This document shows positions 17,436 to 25,376 of a DNA stretch of 64,000 bases, one piece after another. Each line of letters opens with the position of its first letter. Within the stretch, counting starts at the first letter, position 1. Made by a program: the position numbers and the translations under genes. This stretch comes from Bacillota bacterium (GTDB taxonomy: Bacteria > Bacillota > Sulfobacillia > JAJYWN01 > JAJZPE01), in contig JAJYMC010000034.1 of assembly GCA_021787335.1 (NCBI GenBank), positions 1 to 64,000 of the forward strand, written 5' to 3'. Under the pieces are notes generated by a model. That model was not told the DNA's origin. It worked only from the letters and a program-made list of their open reading frames with translations, and did no database searches.

Positions 17436-18857
17436 TTGCCTAAGGCAAAGACCCGCTTCGTCTGTCAGAACTGCGGCTACGAAGCGCCGCGGTGGATGGG
17501 GCGGTGTCCCGGATGTGAGCAATGGAACACCCTTGTCGAGGAGGTCGAGCCCAGGCCGCAGGGCCGCTCGACCTCTCTTTCAAGGTCCGGCGCCACCGGT
17601 GAACCGGTGGCGATTGCCGCTGTGGAGGCGGCCGCCGAACCACGTCTGGCCGCCGGTCTGTCCGAGGTCGACCGGGTCCTCGGCGGCGGCATCGTGCCGG
17701 GGTCGCTGGTCCTCGTCGGAGGAGACCCGGGCATCGGCAAGTCGACCCTGCTCCTGCAGATCTCCCGGCACGTGGCGGCCGTGGGCGGCCCCGTGCTCTA
17801 CGTGAGCGGCGAGGAATCGGTCCGCCAGGTCCGCCTGCGGGCCGACCGCCTGGGCGCTCTCGACGAGCACCTCTACGTCATGCCCGAGACCGAGCTGGAG
17901 CAGGTGGCGGCGGCCATCGAGCGGCTCCAGCCGAAACTGTGCGTCATCGACTCGATCCAGACGGTCTACCGGTCCGACGTGCAGTCCGCCCCGGGCAGCG
18001 TGGGGCAGGTCCGGGAGTGCGCGGCCGAGCTCATGCGCCTGGCCAAGACCCTGGGCGTGCCCATCTTCATCGTCGGCCATGTCACCAAGAGCGGCGACCT
18101 GGCCGGCCCGAGGGTCCTCGAGCACATCGTCGACACGGTCCTCTATCTCGAGGGCGAACGCCATCAGAGCTACCGCATCCTCAGGGCGGCCAAGAACCGC
18201 TTCGGCTCGACCAATGAGATCGGGGTCTTCCTCATGGAGGAGAATGGTCTGGTCGAGGTGGACAACCCCTCCGAGGCCTTCCTGGCCGAGCGGCCGACTG
18301 GGGCCGCCGGCTCGGTCGTCGTCTGCAGCCTGGAGGGGACCCGTCCGCTCCTCGTCGAGGTCCAGGCGTTGGTGGCGGCGACGACCTTCCCGGCGCCGCG
18401 CCGGATGGCCACCGGCGTCGACTACAACCGCCTGGTCCTGCTGCTGGCGGTGCTCGAGAAACGCGCCGGCCTGAACCTGTCGGCCCACGACGCCTACGTC
18501 AAAGTCTCCGGGGGCGCCAGGATCGACGAACCCGCCGGCGACCTGGCCGTCGTCACCGCGGTCGCCTCGAGCCTTCGCGACGCGCCGGTCCCCGAACGGA
18601 TGGTCATCCTCGGGGAGGTCGGCCTGACCGGCGAGGTACGGGCCGTGTCGCGCCTCGACGAGCGCCTGGGCGAGGCGGCCAAGCTCGGTTTCACCGACTT
18701 CCTGGTGCCGGCGGGTAACCTGCGGCGGAGCCGGACCGCGCGCGAACGCCCGCCGGGCCTGAGGATTCACGCCGTGTCCACGGTCGAACAGGCCATCGCC
18801 ATCGCCCTGAGCTTGAACGGCCGGGCCGCGGCGGCCGCCGGTTGGCAACCCGATTGA
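17436..18857 (+). CDS. radA: RadA, DNA repair and recombination ATPase
   Basis: 473 residues: N-terminal C4 zinc finger (CQNCGYEAPRWMGRCPGC), RecA-like core with Walker A GDPGIGKST (about 97-105), the RadA-specific KNRFGSTNEIG motif, and a C-terminal Lon-protease-like domain (MVILGEVGLTGEVRAVSR). It promotes branch migration and D-loop processing as a DnaB-type helicase. The TTG start abuts the clpC stop directly, so translation is probably coupled. Confidence 0.97.
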   Translation: MPKAKTRFVCQNCGYEAPRWMGRCPGCEQWNTLVEEVEPRPQGRSTSLSRSGATGEPVAIAAVEAAAEPRLAAGLSEVDRVLGGGIVPGSLVLVGGDPGIGKSTLLLQISRHVAAVGGPVLYVSGEESVRQVRLRADRLGALDEHLYVMPETELEQVAAAIERLQPKLCVIDSIQTVYRSDVQSAPGSVGQVRECAAELMRLAKTLGVPIFIVGHVTKSGDLAGPRVLEHIVDTVLYLEGERHQSYRILRAAKNRFGSTNEIGVFLMEENGLVEVDNPSEAFLAERPTGAAGSVVVCSLEGTRPLLVEVQALVAATTFPAPRRMATGVDYNRLVLLLAVLEKRAGLNLSAHDAYVKVSGGARIDEPAGDLAVVTAVASSLRDAPVPERMVILGEVGLTGEVRAVSRLDERLGEAAKLGFTDFLVPAGNLRRSRTARERPPGLRIHAVSTVEQAIAIALSLNGRAAAAAGWQPD

Positions 18858-18889
18858 CTTAAGGCCGGTCTCCGGACGGGAGGTCAGTC

Positions 18890-20002
18890 ATGCCCGAGGA
18901 CGAACGGGAACTTTCAACGACGAAAGCGGAGTCGACCCGCCCGCCGGCCAAGCTGCTGGCCAGCGTGAAGAAGGTCGCCCCGGGGACGGCCCTGCGGGAG
19001 GGCCTGGAGAACATCCTTCGGGCGCGCACCGGCGCCCTCATCGTGGTCGGCGAGAGCATGTCCCGTCGCGGACTGATCGACGGCGGCTTCCGCCTGGGCG
19101 TGGAGCTGACCCCTTCGCATGTCTACGAGCTGTCCAAGATGGACGGGGCGATCATCATCAGCGACGACGCCTCCCGCATCCTCTTCGCCAACGTCCAGTT
19201 GGTGCCGGATTCGAGCATCCCGTCAGGCGAGACAGGCATCCGCCACCGCACCGCCGAGCGAACCGCCAGGCAGACCGGCGACCTCGTGGTGGCCATCTCC
19301 CAGCGACGCAACCTCATCACCATCTACCAGGGTCCGCTGAAGTATGTCCTCAAGGACGTCTCAGTCATCCTGGCCAAGGCCAATCAGGCCATCCAGACCA
19401 TGGAGAAGTACCGCGGCATCCTGGAGGCCGCGCTGGCCAACCTGTCGGCCCTCGAACTGGAGGACCTGGTCACGTTGGGCGACGTGGCCATGGTCGTCCA
19501 GCGGGCCGAGATGCTCCTGCGGATCCAGACGGAGGTTGAGGGGTACATCACCGAACTCGGCACGGAGGGCCGGCTGGTCGGCATGCAGACCGAGGAACTG
19601 GCCGGCGACGTGGGCACCGATTGTTACCTAGCCCTCCGGGATTACTGCCTGCCGGCCGAGAACGAGGTGGCCGAGCGACTCCGCGGGGAGATCGGCCGCC
19701 TGGTCCCGGAAGAACTGCTCGACCCGGCGACCATCGGGCGGCTCCTGGGTTATTCCCCGGTCGCGGGCTTCCTCGACCAGCCGGTGACGCCCCACGGCTA
19801 CCGGGTCCTCTCGGAGATCCCGCGACTGCCAGGGCCGGTCATCGACAACCTCGTATCCTCCTTCACGAGCCTGCCCCGGATCGTCTCGGCGACCATCGAA
19901 GACCTGGACGCCGTGGAGGGCATCGGCGAGGTCCGCGCCAAAGCCATCAAGGACGGCCTTCGACGGTTGCGGGACAAGGTCATCATCGACCGCCAACTGT
20001 GA
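18890..20002 (+). CDS. disA: DisA, diadenylate cyclase and DNA-integrity scanning protein
   Basis: 370 residues. The DAC domain contains DGA (85-87) and RHRTAER (118-124), the catalytic motifs for making cyclic di-AMP from two ATP. A linker helix region and a C-terminal RuvA-like helix-hairpin-helix domain (AVEGIGEVRAKAIKDGL) for branched DNA follow. In spore formers DisA couples DNA integrity to c-di-AMP level and sporulation. Last gene of the ctsR operon; a strong terminator follows. Start ATG after GGGAGGTCAGTC. Confidence 0.97.
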   Translation: MPEDERELSTTKAESTRPPAKLLASVKKVAPGTALREGLENILRARTGALIVVGESMSRRGLIDGGFRLGVELTPSHVYELSKMDGAIIISDDASRILFANVQLVPDSSIPSGETGIRHRTAERTARQTGDLVVAISQRRNLITIYQGPLKYVLKDVSVILAKANQAIQTMEKYRGILEAALANLSALELEDLVTLGDVAMVVQRAEMLLRIQTEVEGYITELGTEGRLVGMQTEELAGDVGTDCYLALRDYCLPAENEVAERLRGEIGRLVPEELLDPATIGRLLGYSPVAGFLDQPVTPHGYRVLSEIPRLPGPVIDNLVSSFTSLPRIVSATIEDLDAVEGIGEVRAKAIKDGLRRLRDKVIIDRQL

Positions 20003-20012
20003 AAGAAACAAG

Positions 20013-20045
20013 AAGCCCGCTTGCTTGAGCAAGCGGGCTTGTTTT
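20013..20045. terminator. Bidirectional terminator between disA and a convergent gene
   Basis: AAGCCCGCTTGCT/AGCAAGCGGGCTT stem, followed by GTTTT on the plus strand and TCTTGTTTCTTT on the minus strand. Confidence 0.92.
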
Positions 20046-20075
20046 CTGATTCATCGCCGGGCGCGGCCGGCTCCT

Positions 20076-20471
20076 TCAGGATAGGTTGAAGAGGCCCAGC
20101 GCCGTTATCCTCTTGTGTTCGTTGATCAGCGTGTCGTACATGTTGATGTCCAGCAGGTTGCAGAGCGCGGCCAGATAGAACAGGTTCCGGCCGATTTCGG
20201 ACTCGATGACTTCCTTGCAGTGCTCGCAAAGTTCCCCATCGAGGTGCGTGTCCATGTAGTCCTTCAGTTCGCGAAGGGTGACATCGGATGGGACCCTCTG
20301 CTTCTCGGCGTTCACGCGCAGGCACCCACAGTTGGTCACGGACTTGACGATGGCCCGGTTAACCCTGGCGTTCGATTCCTGGAACTTGGTCAGGACATCG
20401 AGCACGCTACGATGCCGGACGAGGAACTCTCCGACGGCTTGCTGGAACTCGTCACAGAGCAGATCCTTCAC
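20076..20471 (-). CDS. Conserved clostridial protein of unknown function
   Basis: 131 residues, mainly helical, beginning KDLLCDEFQQAVGEFLVRH. Cysteines at TNCGCLRV and ELCEHCKEV could bind metal. The C-terminal LFYLAALCNLLDINMYD resembles the helix pair of MazG-like proteins, but the catalytic acidic motif of MazG was not identified, so no enzyme activity is claimed. Similar proteins are widespread next to disA/carD in Clostridia, from memory. GTG start at 20471 is chosen for GGGAGGGG 7-8 bases upstream; the open frame continues to 20519. Confidence 0.8.
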   Translation of the reverse strand: MKDLLCDEFQQAVGEFLVRHRSVLDVLTKFQESNARVNRAIVKSVTNCGCLRVNAEKQRVPSDVTLRELKDYMDTHLDGELCEHCKEVIESEIGRNLFYLAALCNLLDINMYDTLINEHKRITALGLFNLS

Positions 20472-20575
20472 GACGAGTACCCCTCCCACGCAGGTGTCAT
20501 TCCAGACGAGCCCAGTCATTATTATAACGGCGGCCGAAAACCCTTGTCAACGAAGGCTTGGCCAAGCCCCTCGGG

Positions 20576-20605
20576 GAAAAGACAAGGCCACGTCGTAGCG
20601 TGGCC
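20576..20605 (-). terminator. Terminator of tRNA-Ala
   Basis: GGCCACG/CGTGGCC stem (20586-20592, 20599-20605), followed on the minus strand by TTGTCTTTTC. Confidence 0.82.
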
Positions 20606-20611
20606 GGGCTG

Positions 20612-20684
20612 TGGACGTGAGGGGATTCGAACCCCTGACCTCTCGGATGCGAACCGAACGCTCTCCCAACTGAGCTACACGCCC
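20612..20684 (-). tRNA. tRNA-Ala (CGC)
   Basis: 73 bases. Acceptor GGGCGTG pairs with CACGTCC and includes the G3:U70 wobble that identifies alanine tRNA. Anticodon loop TTCGCAT gives CGC, reading GCG. T-loop GGGTTCGAATCCC, discriminator A, no encoded CCA. Single-gene unit with its own promoter and terminator. Confidence 0.95.
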
Positions 20685-20758
20685 TTGTTTTGATGTCCTT
20701 TGCGGAGCTATGCGATTGTCTCGGCGACGCGGCCGAGTCCGTCTTGACGGCACATTTG

Positions 20759-20787
20759 ATTGTACCTTACCGCGCGACGGTCGTCAA
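20759..20787 (-). promoter_or_regulatory. Promoter of tRNA-Ala
   Basis: On the minus strand TTGACG (20787-20782), 17-base spacer, TACAAT (20764-20759), about 75 bases before the tRNA. Confidence 0.8.
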
Positions 20788-20856
20788 GTTGGCGGCCTTT
20801 GCCGGCGGTCGACTCACCACCACCGTGGGGCAGCGATGTCCCTGAAAAAATGCTTA

Positions 20857-20885
20857 TTGACAAGTATCTGGCAGGGTGATAAAAT
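20857..20885 (+). promoter_or_regulatory. carD promoter P1
   Basis: TTGACA, 17-base spacer, TAAAAT: near-consensus sigma-A promoter. Confidence 0.85.
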
Positions 20886-20894
20886 ACGTCTTTC

Positions 20895-20923
20895 TTGACT
20901 GACTAAGTAAAGTATGGTATTCT
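20895..20923 (+). promoter_or_regulatory. carD promoter P2
   Basis: TTGACT, 17-base spacer, TATTCT, 38 bases downstream of P1, suggesting tandem promoters. Confidence 0.7.
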
Positions 20924-20980
20924 ATGTTTATAAGTTCCCTTCAGGGAGCCCACTGTGCCTGGGCAAGAGAGGTGGTTTCC

Positions 20981-21457
20981 GTGTTCAACGTGGGCGACAA
21001 GGTCGTCTACCCGATGCACGGCGCCGGTATCATCGAGGCCATCGAAGAGAAAGAGGTCCTCGGTGAACGGCAGAAGTACTACATCATGCGCTTGCCGATA
21101 GGCGAAATGAAGGTCATGATCCCGACCTTGAACGTCACCGAGATCGGACTGCGGGAGATCATCAAGGAAGACGACGTCCAGAAGGTCTTCGAGATCCTCC
21201 GGGCCCAGAAGTCCAAGATGTCGACCAACTGGAACCGGCGTTACCGCGCCAACATGGAGAAGATCAAGAGCGGGGACGTCTTCGAGGTCGCCGAAGTGGT
21301 CAGGAACCTGACCCTGCGCGACAAGGAGAAGGGACTGTCGACCGGGGAGCGAAAGATGCTCGAGAACGCCCGACAGATCCTGGTCAGCGAGCTGGTGCTG
21401 GCCAAGGGAATCGACGAGGAGGCGGCGTTGGCCATCCTTGAAGAGTTGTTCGAGTGA
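20981..21457 (+). CDS. carD: CarD/CdnL-family transcription regulator
   Basis: 158 residues: an N-terminal RNA-polymerase-interacting Tudor-like domain (FNVGDKVVYPMHGAGIIEAI) and a helical C-terminal DNA-contact domain (NWNRRYRANMEKIKSGD). CarD proteins bind the RNA polymerase beta subunit and stabilise open complexes, notably at rRNA promoters. GTG start at 20981 follows AGAGGTGG; the frame opens at an earlier ATG (20924) inside the P2 -10 region, which cannot be translated from P2. Relevant to the unusual RpoB in this genome. Confidence 0.95.
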   Translation: MFNVGDKVVYPMHGAGIIEAIEEKEVLGERQKYYIMRLPIGEMKVMIPTLNVTEIGLREIIKEDDVQKVFEILRAQKSKMSTNWNRRYRANMEKIKSGDVFEVAEVVRNLTLRDKEKGLSTGERKMLENARQILVSELVLAKGIDEEAALAILEELFE

Positions 21458-21551
21458 GGTGGACGCCGGGGGTTCCGGCGTCCTCTTCCATGTTGGCCCC
21501 CAGATTCGGGGCGCGCGACGCAGATTCGGCGGACAAGCGTTCGACGTTTCC

Positions 21552-21581
21552 TTGAAAACCCCGATAGAGCTAGCTTATAAT
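21552..21581 (+). promoter_or_regulatory. Promoter of the yacL-ispDF unit
   Basis: TTGAAA, 18-base spacer, TATAAT, upstream of the GTG at 21620. Confidence 0.75.
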
Positions 21582-21619
21582 GTTTCCTAGGTCCAGTAAA
21601 CAGGAAAGGGGGTGAAACA

Positions 21620-22705
21620 GTGAAACGTTTCATCCGTATCCTGCTAACCCTGGCGGGTCTCATCGGCGGCTTCATACTTAGTTACTATGTCTTACTGTTG
21701 GACCCGTTCACCAGGTTAACCGGGATCGGAATCGACGACCCCATCGGCCGGACCATCATCATCACTGGCCCGATCGTCGTCGGCCTCATCGGCTTCCTCA
21801 TCGCGCCATGGTTGACCCGGACCGTCACGGACGGCGCCCGCTGGGCGGAGACCAGGCTGCAGAGAGTGCCGTTGCCGGACATCATCTCCGCGACCGTCGG
21901 CCTCATCCTCGGGTTGGTCGTGGCCATCCTGCTCGGCCAGGCCTTTGCCCGGATCCCGCTGGTCGGTTCGATCGTCTCGACCGCCGGCAGCCTCATCCTC
22001 GGCTATCTGGGGCTGGTCGTCTTCTCGCGGAAGCGGGAGGATTTCGTCGGGATGCTCGGTGGGCGGACCCGCGACCGTTCGGTCCGGCAGAACACGGTCC
22101 AGCCGAAGATCCTCGACACCAACGTCATCATCGACGGCCGGATCGCCGACATCTGCCGGAGCGGCTTCATCGAAGGTCCGCTGGTCATTCCCGGCTTCGT
22201 CCTCGAGGAACTCCGCCACATCGCCGATTCCTCCGACATCCTGAAACGGAACCGGGGGCGGCGCGGGCTCGACGTCCTCAACCGCATCCAGAAGGAACTC
22301 AACATCAACGTCCAGGTGCACGAGCGCGACCCGTGGGGCGACCTCGAGGTCGATTCAAAACTCATCCAGCTGGCCAAGTCGCTCGACGGCCGGGTCGTCA
22401 CCAACGACTTCAACCTCAACAAGGTCGCCGAGCTCCAGGGCGTGCCGGTGCTCAACATCAATGAGCTGGCCAACGCCGTCAAGCCGGTGGTCCTGCCGGG
22501 CGAGGAGATGTCGGTCCACGTCATCAAGGACGGCAAGGAAACCGGCCAGGGCGTGGGCTACCTCGACGACGGGACGATGATCGTCATCGACGGGGGCAAG
22601 CGCCATATCGGCGAGACCATCGGGGTGCTGGTCACCAGTGTCCTGCAGACGGCCGCCGGCCGGATGATCTTCGCCAGGCCGAAGGCCGAAAGGGTCATCT
22701 CGTGA
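21620..22705 (+). CDS. yacL: PIN/TRAM-domain membrane protein YacL
   Basis: 361 residues: about four N-terminal transmembrane helices (for example FIRILLTLAGLIGGFILSYY), then a cytoplasmic PIN nuclease-like domain (LDTNVIIDGRIADIC with Asp166; VTNDFNLNKVA) and a C-terminal TRAM RNA-binding segment (GVGYLDDGTMIVIDGG). Conserved in Firmicutes next to disA/carD; the PIN acidic residues suggest RNase activity on structured RNA, which is family inference. GTG start after AAAGGGGGTG. The stop overlaps the GTG of ispDF. Confidence 0.93.
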   Translation: MKRFIRILLTLAGLIGGFILSYYVLLLDPFTRLTGIGIDDPIGRTIIITGPIVVGLIGFLIAPWLTRTVTDGARWAETRLQRVPLPDIISATVGLILGLVVAILLGQAFARIPLVGSIVSTAGSLILGYLGLVVFSRKREDFVGMLGGRTRDRSVRQNTVQPKILDTNVIIDGRIADICRSGFIEGPLVIPGFVLEELRHIADSSDILKRNRGRRGLDVLNRIQKELNINVQVHERDPWGDLEVDSKLIQLAKSLDGRVVTNDFNLNKVAELQGVPVLNINELANAVKPVVLPGEEMSVHVIKDGKETGQGVGYLDDGTMIVIDGGKRHIGETIGVLVTSVLQTAAGRMIFARPKAERVIS

Positions 22706-23961
22706 ACCCCGGCGGGCGGGCCTTCGCCGTGGTCGTCGCCGCCGGGCAGGGGAGCCGGATGGGGGCCGCGGTGAACAAGGTCTACCTGCCCCTTTTGGGC
22801 CGCCCGCTGCTGGCCTGGACCCTCGACGCCTTCCAGCATTGCCAAGCGGTCGACCAGGTCTGCCTGGTCGTCACTGAGGCCGACCGAAGCCGGTGCCAGG
22901 ATGAGATCCTTGAGACCGGCGCCTTCACCAAAGTCACGAAGCTGGTCACCGGCGGCAAGACCCGCCAGGAATCGGTCTATAACGGGGTCACCGCCTTGAA
23001 CGGAATCCTTCGGGCGAGCGACGACGTGGTTGCCATCCACGACGGCGCCCGCCCTTTGCTTTCCGCGGCCCTGCTCCGCAAGACGATCGACGCGGCCCGA
23101 CAGTACGGGGCCGCCGCCCCGATCATCCCGGCCAAGGACACCGTCAAGTGGGTGGGGTCCGACGGCTTCCTCAAGGGCACGCCGGACCGTTCGCGCCTGG
23201 GCTTGGTCCAGACACCTCAGGCCTTCCGGGCCGGCCGGCTGCTCGAGGTCCTGGAATGGGCCGGCCGCCGGGGGCTGGGCGCGACGGACGAGGCCGCCCT
23301 CTTCGAGCAGCGGCTGATCGAGGTCAGGGCGATCGAGGGGGACGAGGCGAACCTGAAGGTGACCACGCCGCACGACCTGTTCCTGGCCGAAACCTTCCTG
23401 GTCGGAAGGGGCAAGGCCGGGTCGGCCGTGGGGGTGGGGAAGGCGGGGAGCGGGATGAGAGTAGGCATCGGCTATGACATTCACCGCCTGGAGGCCGGAC
23501 GGCGCCTGGTCCTGGGCGGCGTCGAGATGCGTCACCCGGACGGGCTCGGACTGGCCGGACATTCCGACGCCGACGCAGCCGTCCACGCGGTCATGGACGC
23601 CCTGCTCGGGGCGGCCGGTCTGGGCGACATCGGGACCCTCTTCCCGCCGGGCGATCCCCGCTTCGCCGGCGCGGATAGTCTCAAGCTGCTCGAGGCGGTG
23701 GTCGGCGTCCTGGGTGAGCGCGGCCTGACCCCCGCCAACATCGACCTGACCATCGTGGCCGAGGCCCCGAAGATCTCCCCGCATGTCGGCCTGATGAAGC
23801 AGAAGATCGCCGCGGCCTGCGGGCTGAAGGCGGAGGCCGTCGGGGTCAAGGCCACGACCAACGAGGGGCTGGGGCCCGTCGGCGAGGGACGCGGCATCGC
23901 GGCCTACGCCGTGGCGACGGTGGACGGCCGGCGCCGGTCGCGACCACGGGAGCGGAAATGA
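22702..23961 (+). CDS. ispDF: Bifunctional IspD-IspF, non-mevalonate isoprenoid enzyme
   Basis: 419 residues. Residues 1-240 are IspD (CDP-ME synthase: VVVAAGQGSRMG, VAIHDGARPL, QTPQAF, TDEAALFE) and 252-419 are IspF (MECDP synthase: VGIGYDIHRLE, LAGHSDADAAVHAVMDALLG with metal-binding DxH, GVKATTNEGLGPVG). No stop separates them; a short Gly/Ala/Val linker joins them. An in-frame ATG at 23455 with GGGGAG 6 bases upstream begins exactly at the IspF domain, so a separate IspF could also be made. GTG start overlaps the yacL stop. Confidence 0.95.
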   Translation: MNPGGRAFAVVVAAGQGSRMGAAVNKVYLPLLGRPLLAWTLDAFQHCQAVDQVCLVVTEADRSRCQDEILETGAFTKVTKLVTGGKTRQESVYNGVTALNGILRASDDVVAIHDGARPLLSAALLRKTIDAARQYGAAAPIIPAKDTVKWVGSDGFLKGTPDRSRLGLVQTPQAFRAGRLLEVLEWAGRRGLGATDEAALFEQRLIEVRAIEGDEANLKVTTPHDLFLAETFLVGRGKAGSAVGVGKAGSGMRVGIGYDIHRLEAGRRLVLGGVEMRHPDGLGLAGHSDADAAVHAVMDALLGAAGLGDIGTLFPPGDPRFAGADSLKLLEAVVGVLGERGLTPANIDLTIVAEAPKISPHVGLMKQKIAAACGLKAEAVGVKATTNEGLGPVGEGRGIAAYAVATVDGRRRSRPRERK

Positions 23962-23983
23962 ACCAGGGGCACCAAGAAGACCG

Positions 23984-24019
23984 GAGACCGGGGAGCATCC
24001 TCCCCGGTCTCTTTATGTT
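23984..24019 (+). terminator. Terminator after ispDF
   Basis: GAGACCGGGGA/TCCCCGGTCTC stem with a GCATCC loop, then TTTATGTTT. Confidence 0.88.
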
Positions 24020-24152
24020 TGCGACCGATCTTGGCAAAGCCGCATAAATATGGAGTGAGACTGCAGAGAATCAAACAGCATCACGTTGCCTAGGCTAAAG
24101 GCCAACGACGATGCGCTTTCGCGGGCAACGACCCAGAAGGGAGGGAGGATGA

Positions 24153-24908
24153 ATGTCGGAACTGTTTCGCCGTTTGCTTTTCATTGCCCTGGTCGGCGTG
24201 TCCTGCGCCGGCTTCGGCCGGGCCGCCGGCGCCCCCGCGGTGACGAATAACATCGCCGTCATCGACGGCCGGCGGTTGGCCGAAGTCCACCTCCAGGGCC
24301 GCGTGGTCGTCCGCATCGGTTCCGAGGCCGGCGGCCTCAGCCCGGCGGCGCGGGCCGCCTTGGTCGCCGAGCGCCTGAACACCCTGCTCAACGACGGCGT
24401 GTCGCCGGAGGCCGTGAACTTCAGACAGGTCGGCGGCCTCTGGGCGGTGGTCGCCGGCGACCAGGTCATCGTCACCGTGGACGAGCTCGCCGCCAGCGCC
24501 CGCAGCGCTCAGCCCAGGGAGCTCGCCTTTCTTTGGGCCAACAACATCCGTGAGGCCCTCGGCGGCCGGCCCCTGGGACCCCTCGACTATTGGATGGCGG
24601 GCGCCGCCCAGGTGGCCAGGACCGAGTACGGCGTGGCTTCCTGGTACGGCCCGGGTTTTCAGGGCCGCGAGACGGCCAACGGGGAGATCTTCGAGCCCTG
24701 GGCCCTCACCGCCGCCCACCGGACGCTGCCGTTCGGCACCAGGGTCCTGGTGACGAACATGGCCAATGGTCGCAGCGTGCTCGTCAGGATCAACGACCGC
24801 GGCCCCTGGGTCGGTGCCCGCATCATCGACCTCTCCCGGCGCGCCGCCCAGGAACTCGGGCTGATCGACCGGGGCATCGGCCCGGTCCGCCTGGACATCA
24901 TCCGCTGA
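24153..24908 (+). CDS. RlpA-like double-psi beta-barrel exported protein
   Basis: 251 residues. N-terminal signal peptide (LLFIALVGVSCAGFGRAAGA) suggests export. The C-terminal ~95 residues form the RlpA/DPBB domain: YGVASWYGPGFQGRETANGE, ALTAAHRTLPFGTRVLV and VRINDRGPWVGARIIDLS, including the conserved aspartate of a lytic-transglycosylase-like site. Probably acts on or binds peptidoglycan. The preceding ~100 residues (IDGRRLAEVHLQG) are not assigned. ATG follows GGGAGGGAGGA. The stop codon lies in the first of three tandem repeats. Confidence 0.87.
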   Translation: MSELFRRLLFIALVGVSCAGFGRAAGAPAVTNNIAVIDGRRLAEVHLQGRVVVRIGSEAGGLSPAARAALVAERLNTLLNDGVSPEAVNFRQVGGLWAVVAGDQVIVTVDELAASARSAQPRELAFLWANNIREALGGRPLGPLDYWMAGAAQVARTEYGVASWYGPGFQGRETANGEIFEPWALTAAHRTLPFGTRVLVTNMANGRSVLVRINDRGPWVGARIIDLSRRAAQELGLIDRGIGPVRLDIIR

Positions 24909-24943
24909 GCGGCGACACATCCGCTGAGCAACATCCGCTGAGC
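24899..24943. repeat. Triplicated CATCCGCTGAGC motif at the rlpA-like stop codon
   Basis: ATCCGCTGAGC at 24900-24910 and CATCCGCTGAGC at 24918-24929 and 24932-24943. The first copy carries the TGA stop; the others are untranslated and precede the cysS promoter. Confidence 0.85.
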
Positions 24944-24947
24944 GGCG

Positions 24948-24977
24948 TTGCGACGGGTGCCCGGATGGTGGTATAAT
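24948..24977 (+). promoter_or_regulatory. Promoter of the cysS T-box transcript
   Basis: TTGCGA, 18-base spacer, TATAAT (24972-24977). Confidence 0.72.
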
Positions 24978-24983
24978 ACTCCA

Positions 24984-25309
24984 AAGACCACCCCGAAGAG
25001 ATAGGCGCCAAAGGCGATGACCGGGAGGAAGTACGCTCCCATCCCCAGACAGAGAAGGCCGGGTAAGCTGAGAACGGCCGCTGGGTGAGGAAGCGGAAGT
25101 GCACCCGTGAGCCGCCGGTCGAAGCAGCCCGGCAGGGTTGACCAGAGACCGCTCCGGCAGGCCGCCGTTACCCGGCCGAGGCATGAACGTCCGGCACCCG
25201 CGGCCGGCCGGAAGTGCCTGTCGAGGGACGCCTGCCGGCGTCCGAACCAGAGTGGAACCACGGACCTCCCGTCTCTGCCCGCGTCATCGCGGCAGCGGGA
25301 GGTCTTTTT
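24984..25309 (+). promoter_or_regulatory. T-box leader controlling cysS, specifier UGC
   Basis: The conserved T-box AGAGTGGAACCACGG is at 25249-25263. It is followed by an intrinsic terminator (GACCTCCCG...CGGGAGGTC, then CTTTTT, 25263-25309) whose 5' arm can instead pair with the T-box region to form the antiterminator. The long structured stem I ends near GGAAGTGCACCC, in which TGC (25100-25102) would be the cysteine specifier codon, fitting the downstream cysteinyl-tRNA synthetase. Uncharged tRNA-Cys is expected to allow readthrough. Specifier placement is by sequence context, not a computed fold. Confidence 0.87.
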
Positions 25310-25376
25310 CGTCCCCGGCCCCGACGCGAACCGCGTCAGGTCGGGAAAACATCGTCGCGAACAGGAGGTGAGGCCG

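Noticed and set aside
25107-25376. 90-residue N-terminal extension of CysS
   Set aside because: This stretch is the T-box leader and its terminator; the GTG at 25377 has a strong ribosome site and gives normal CysS length.
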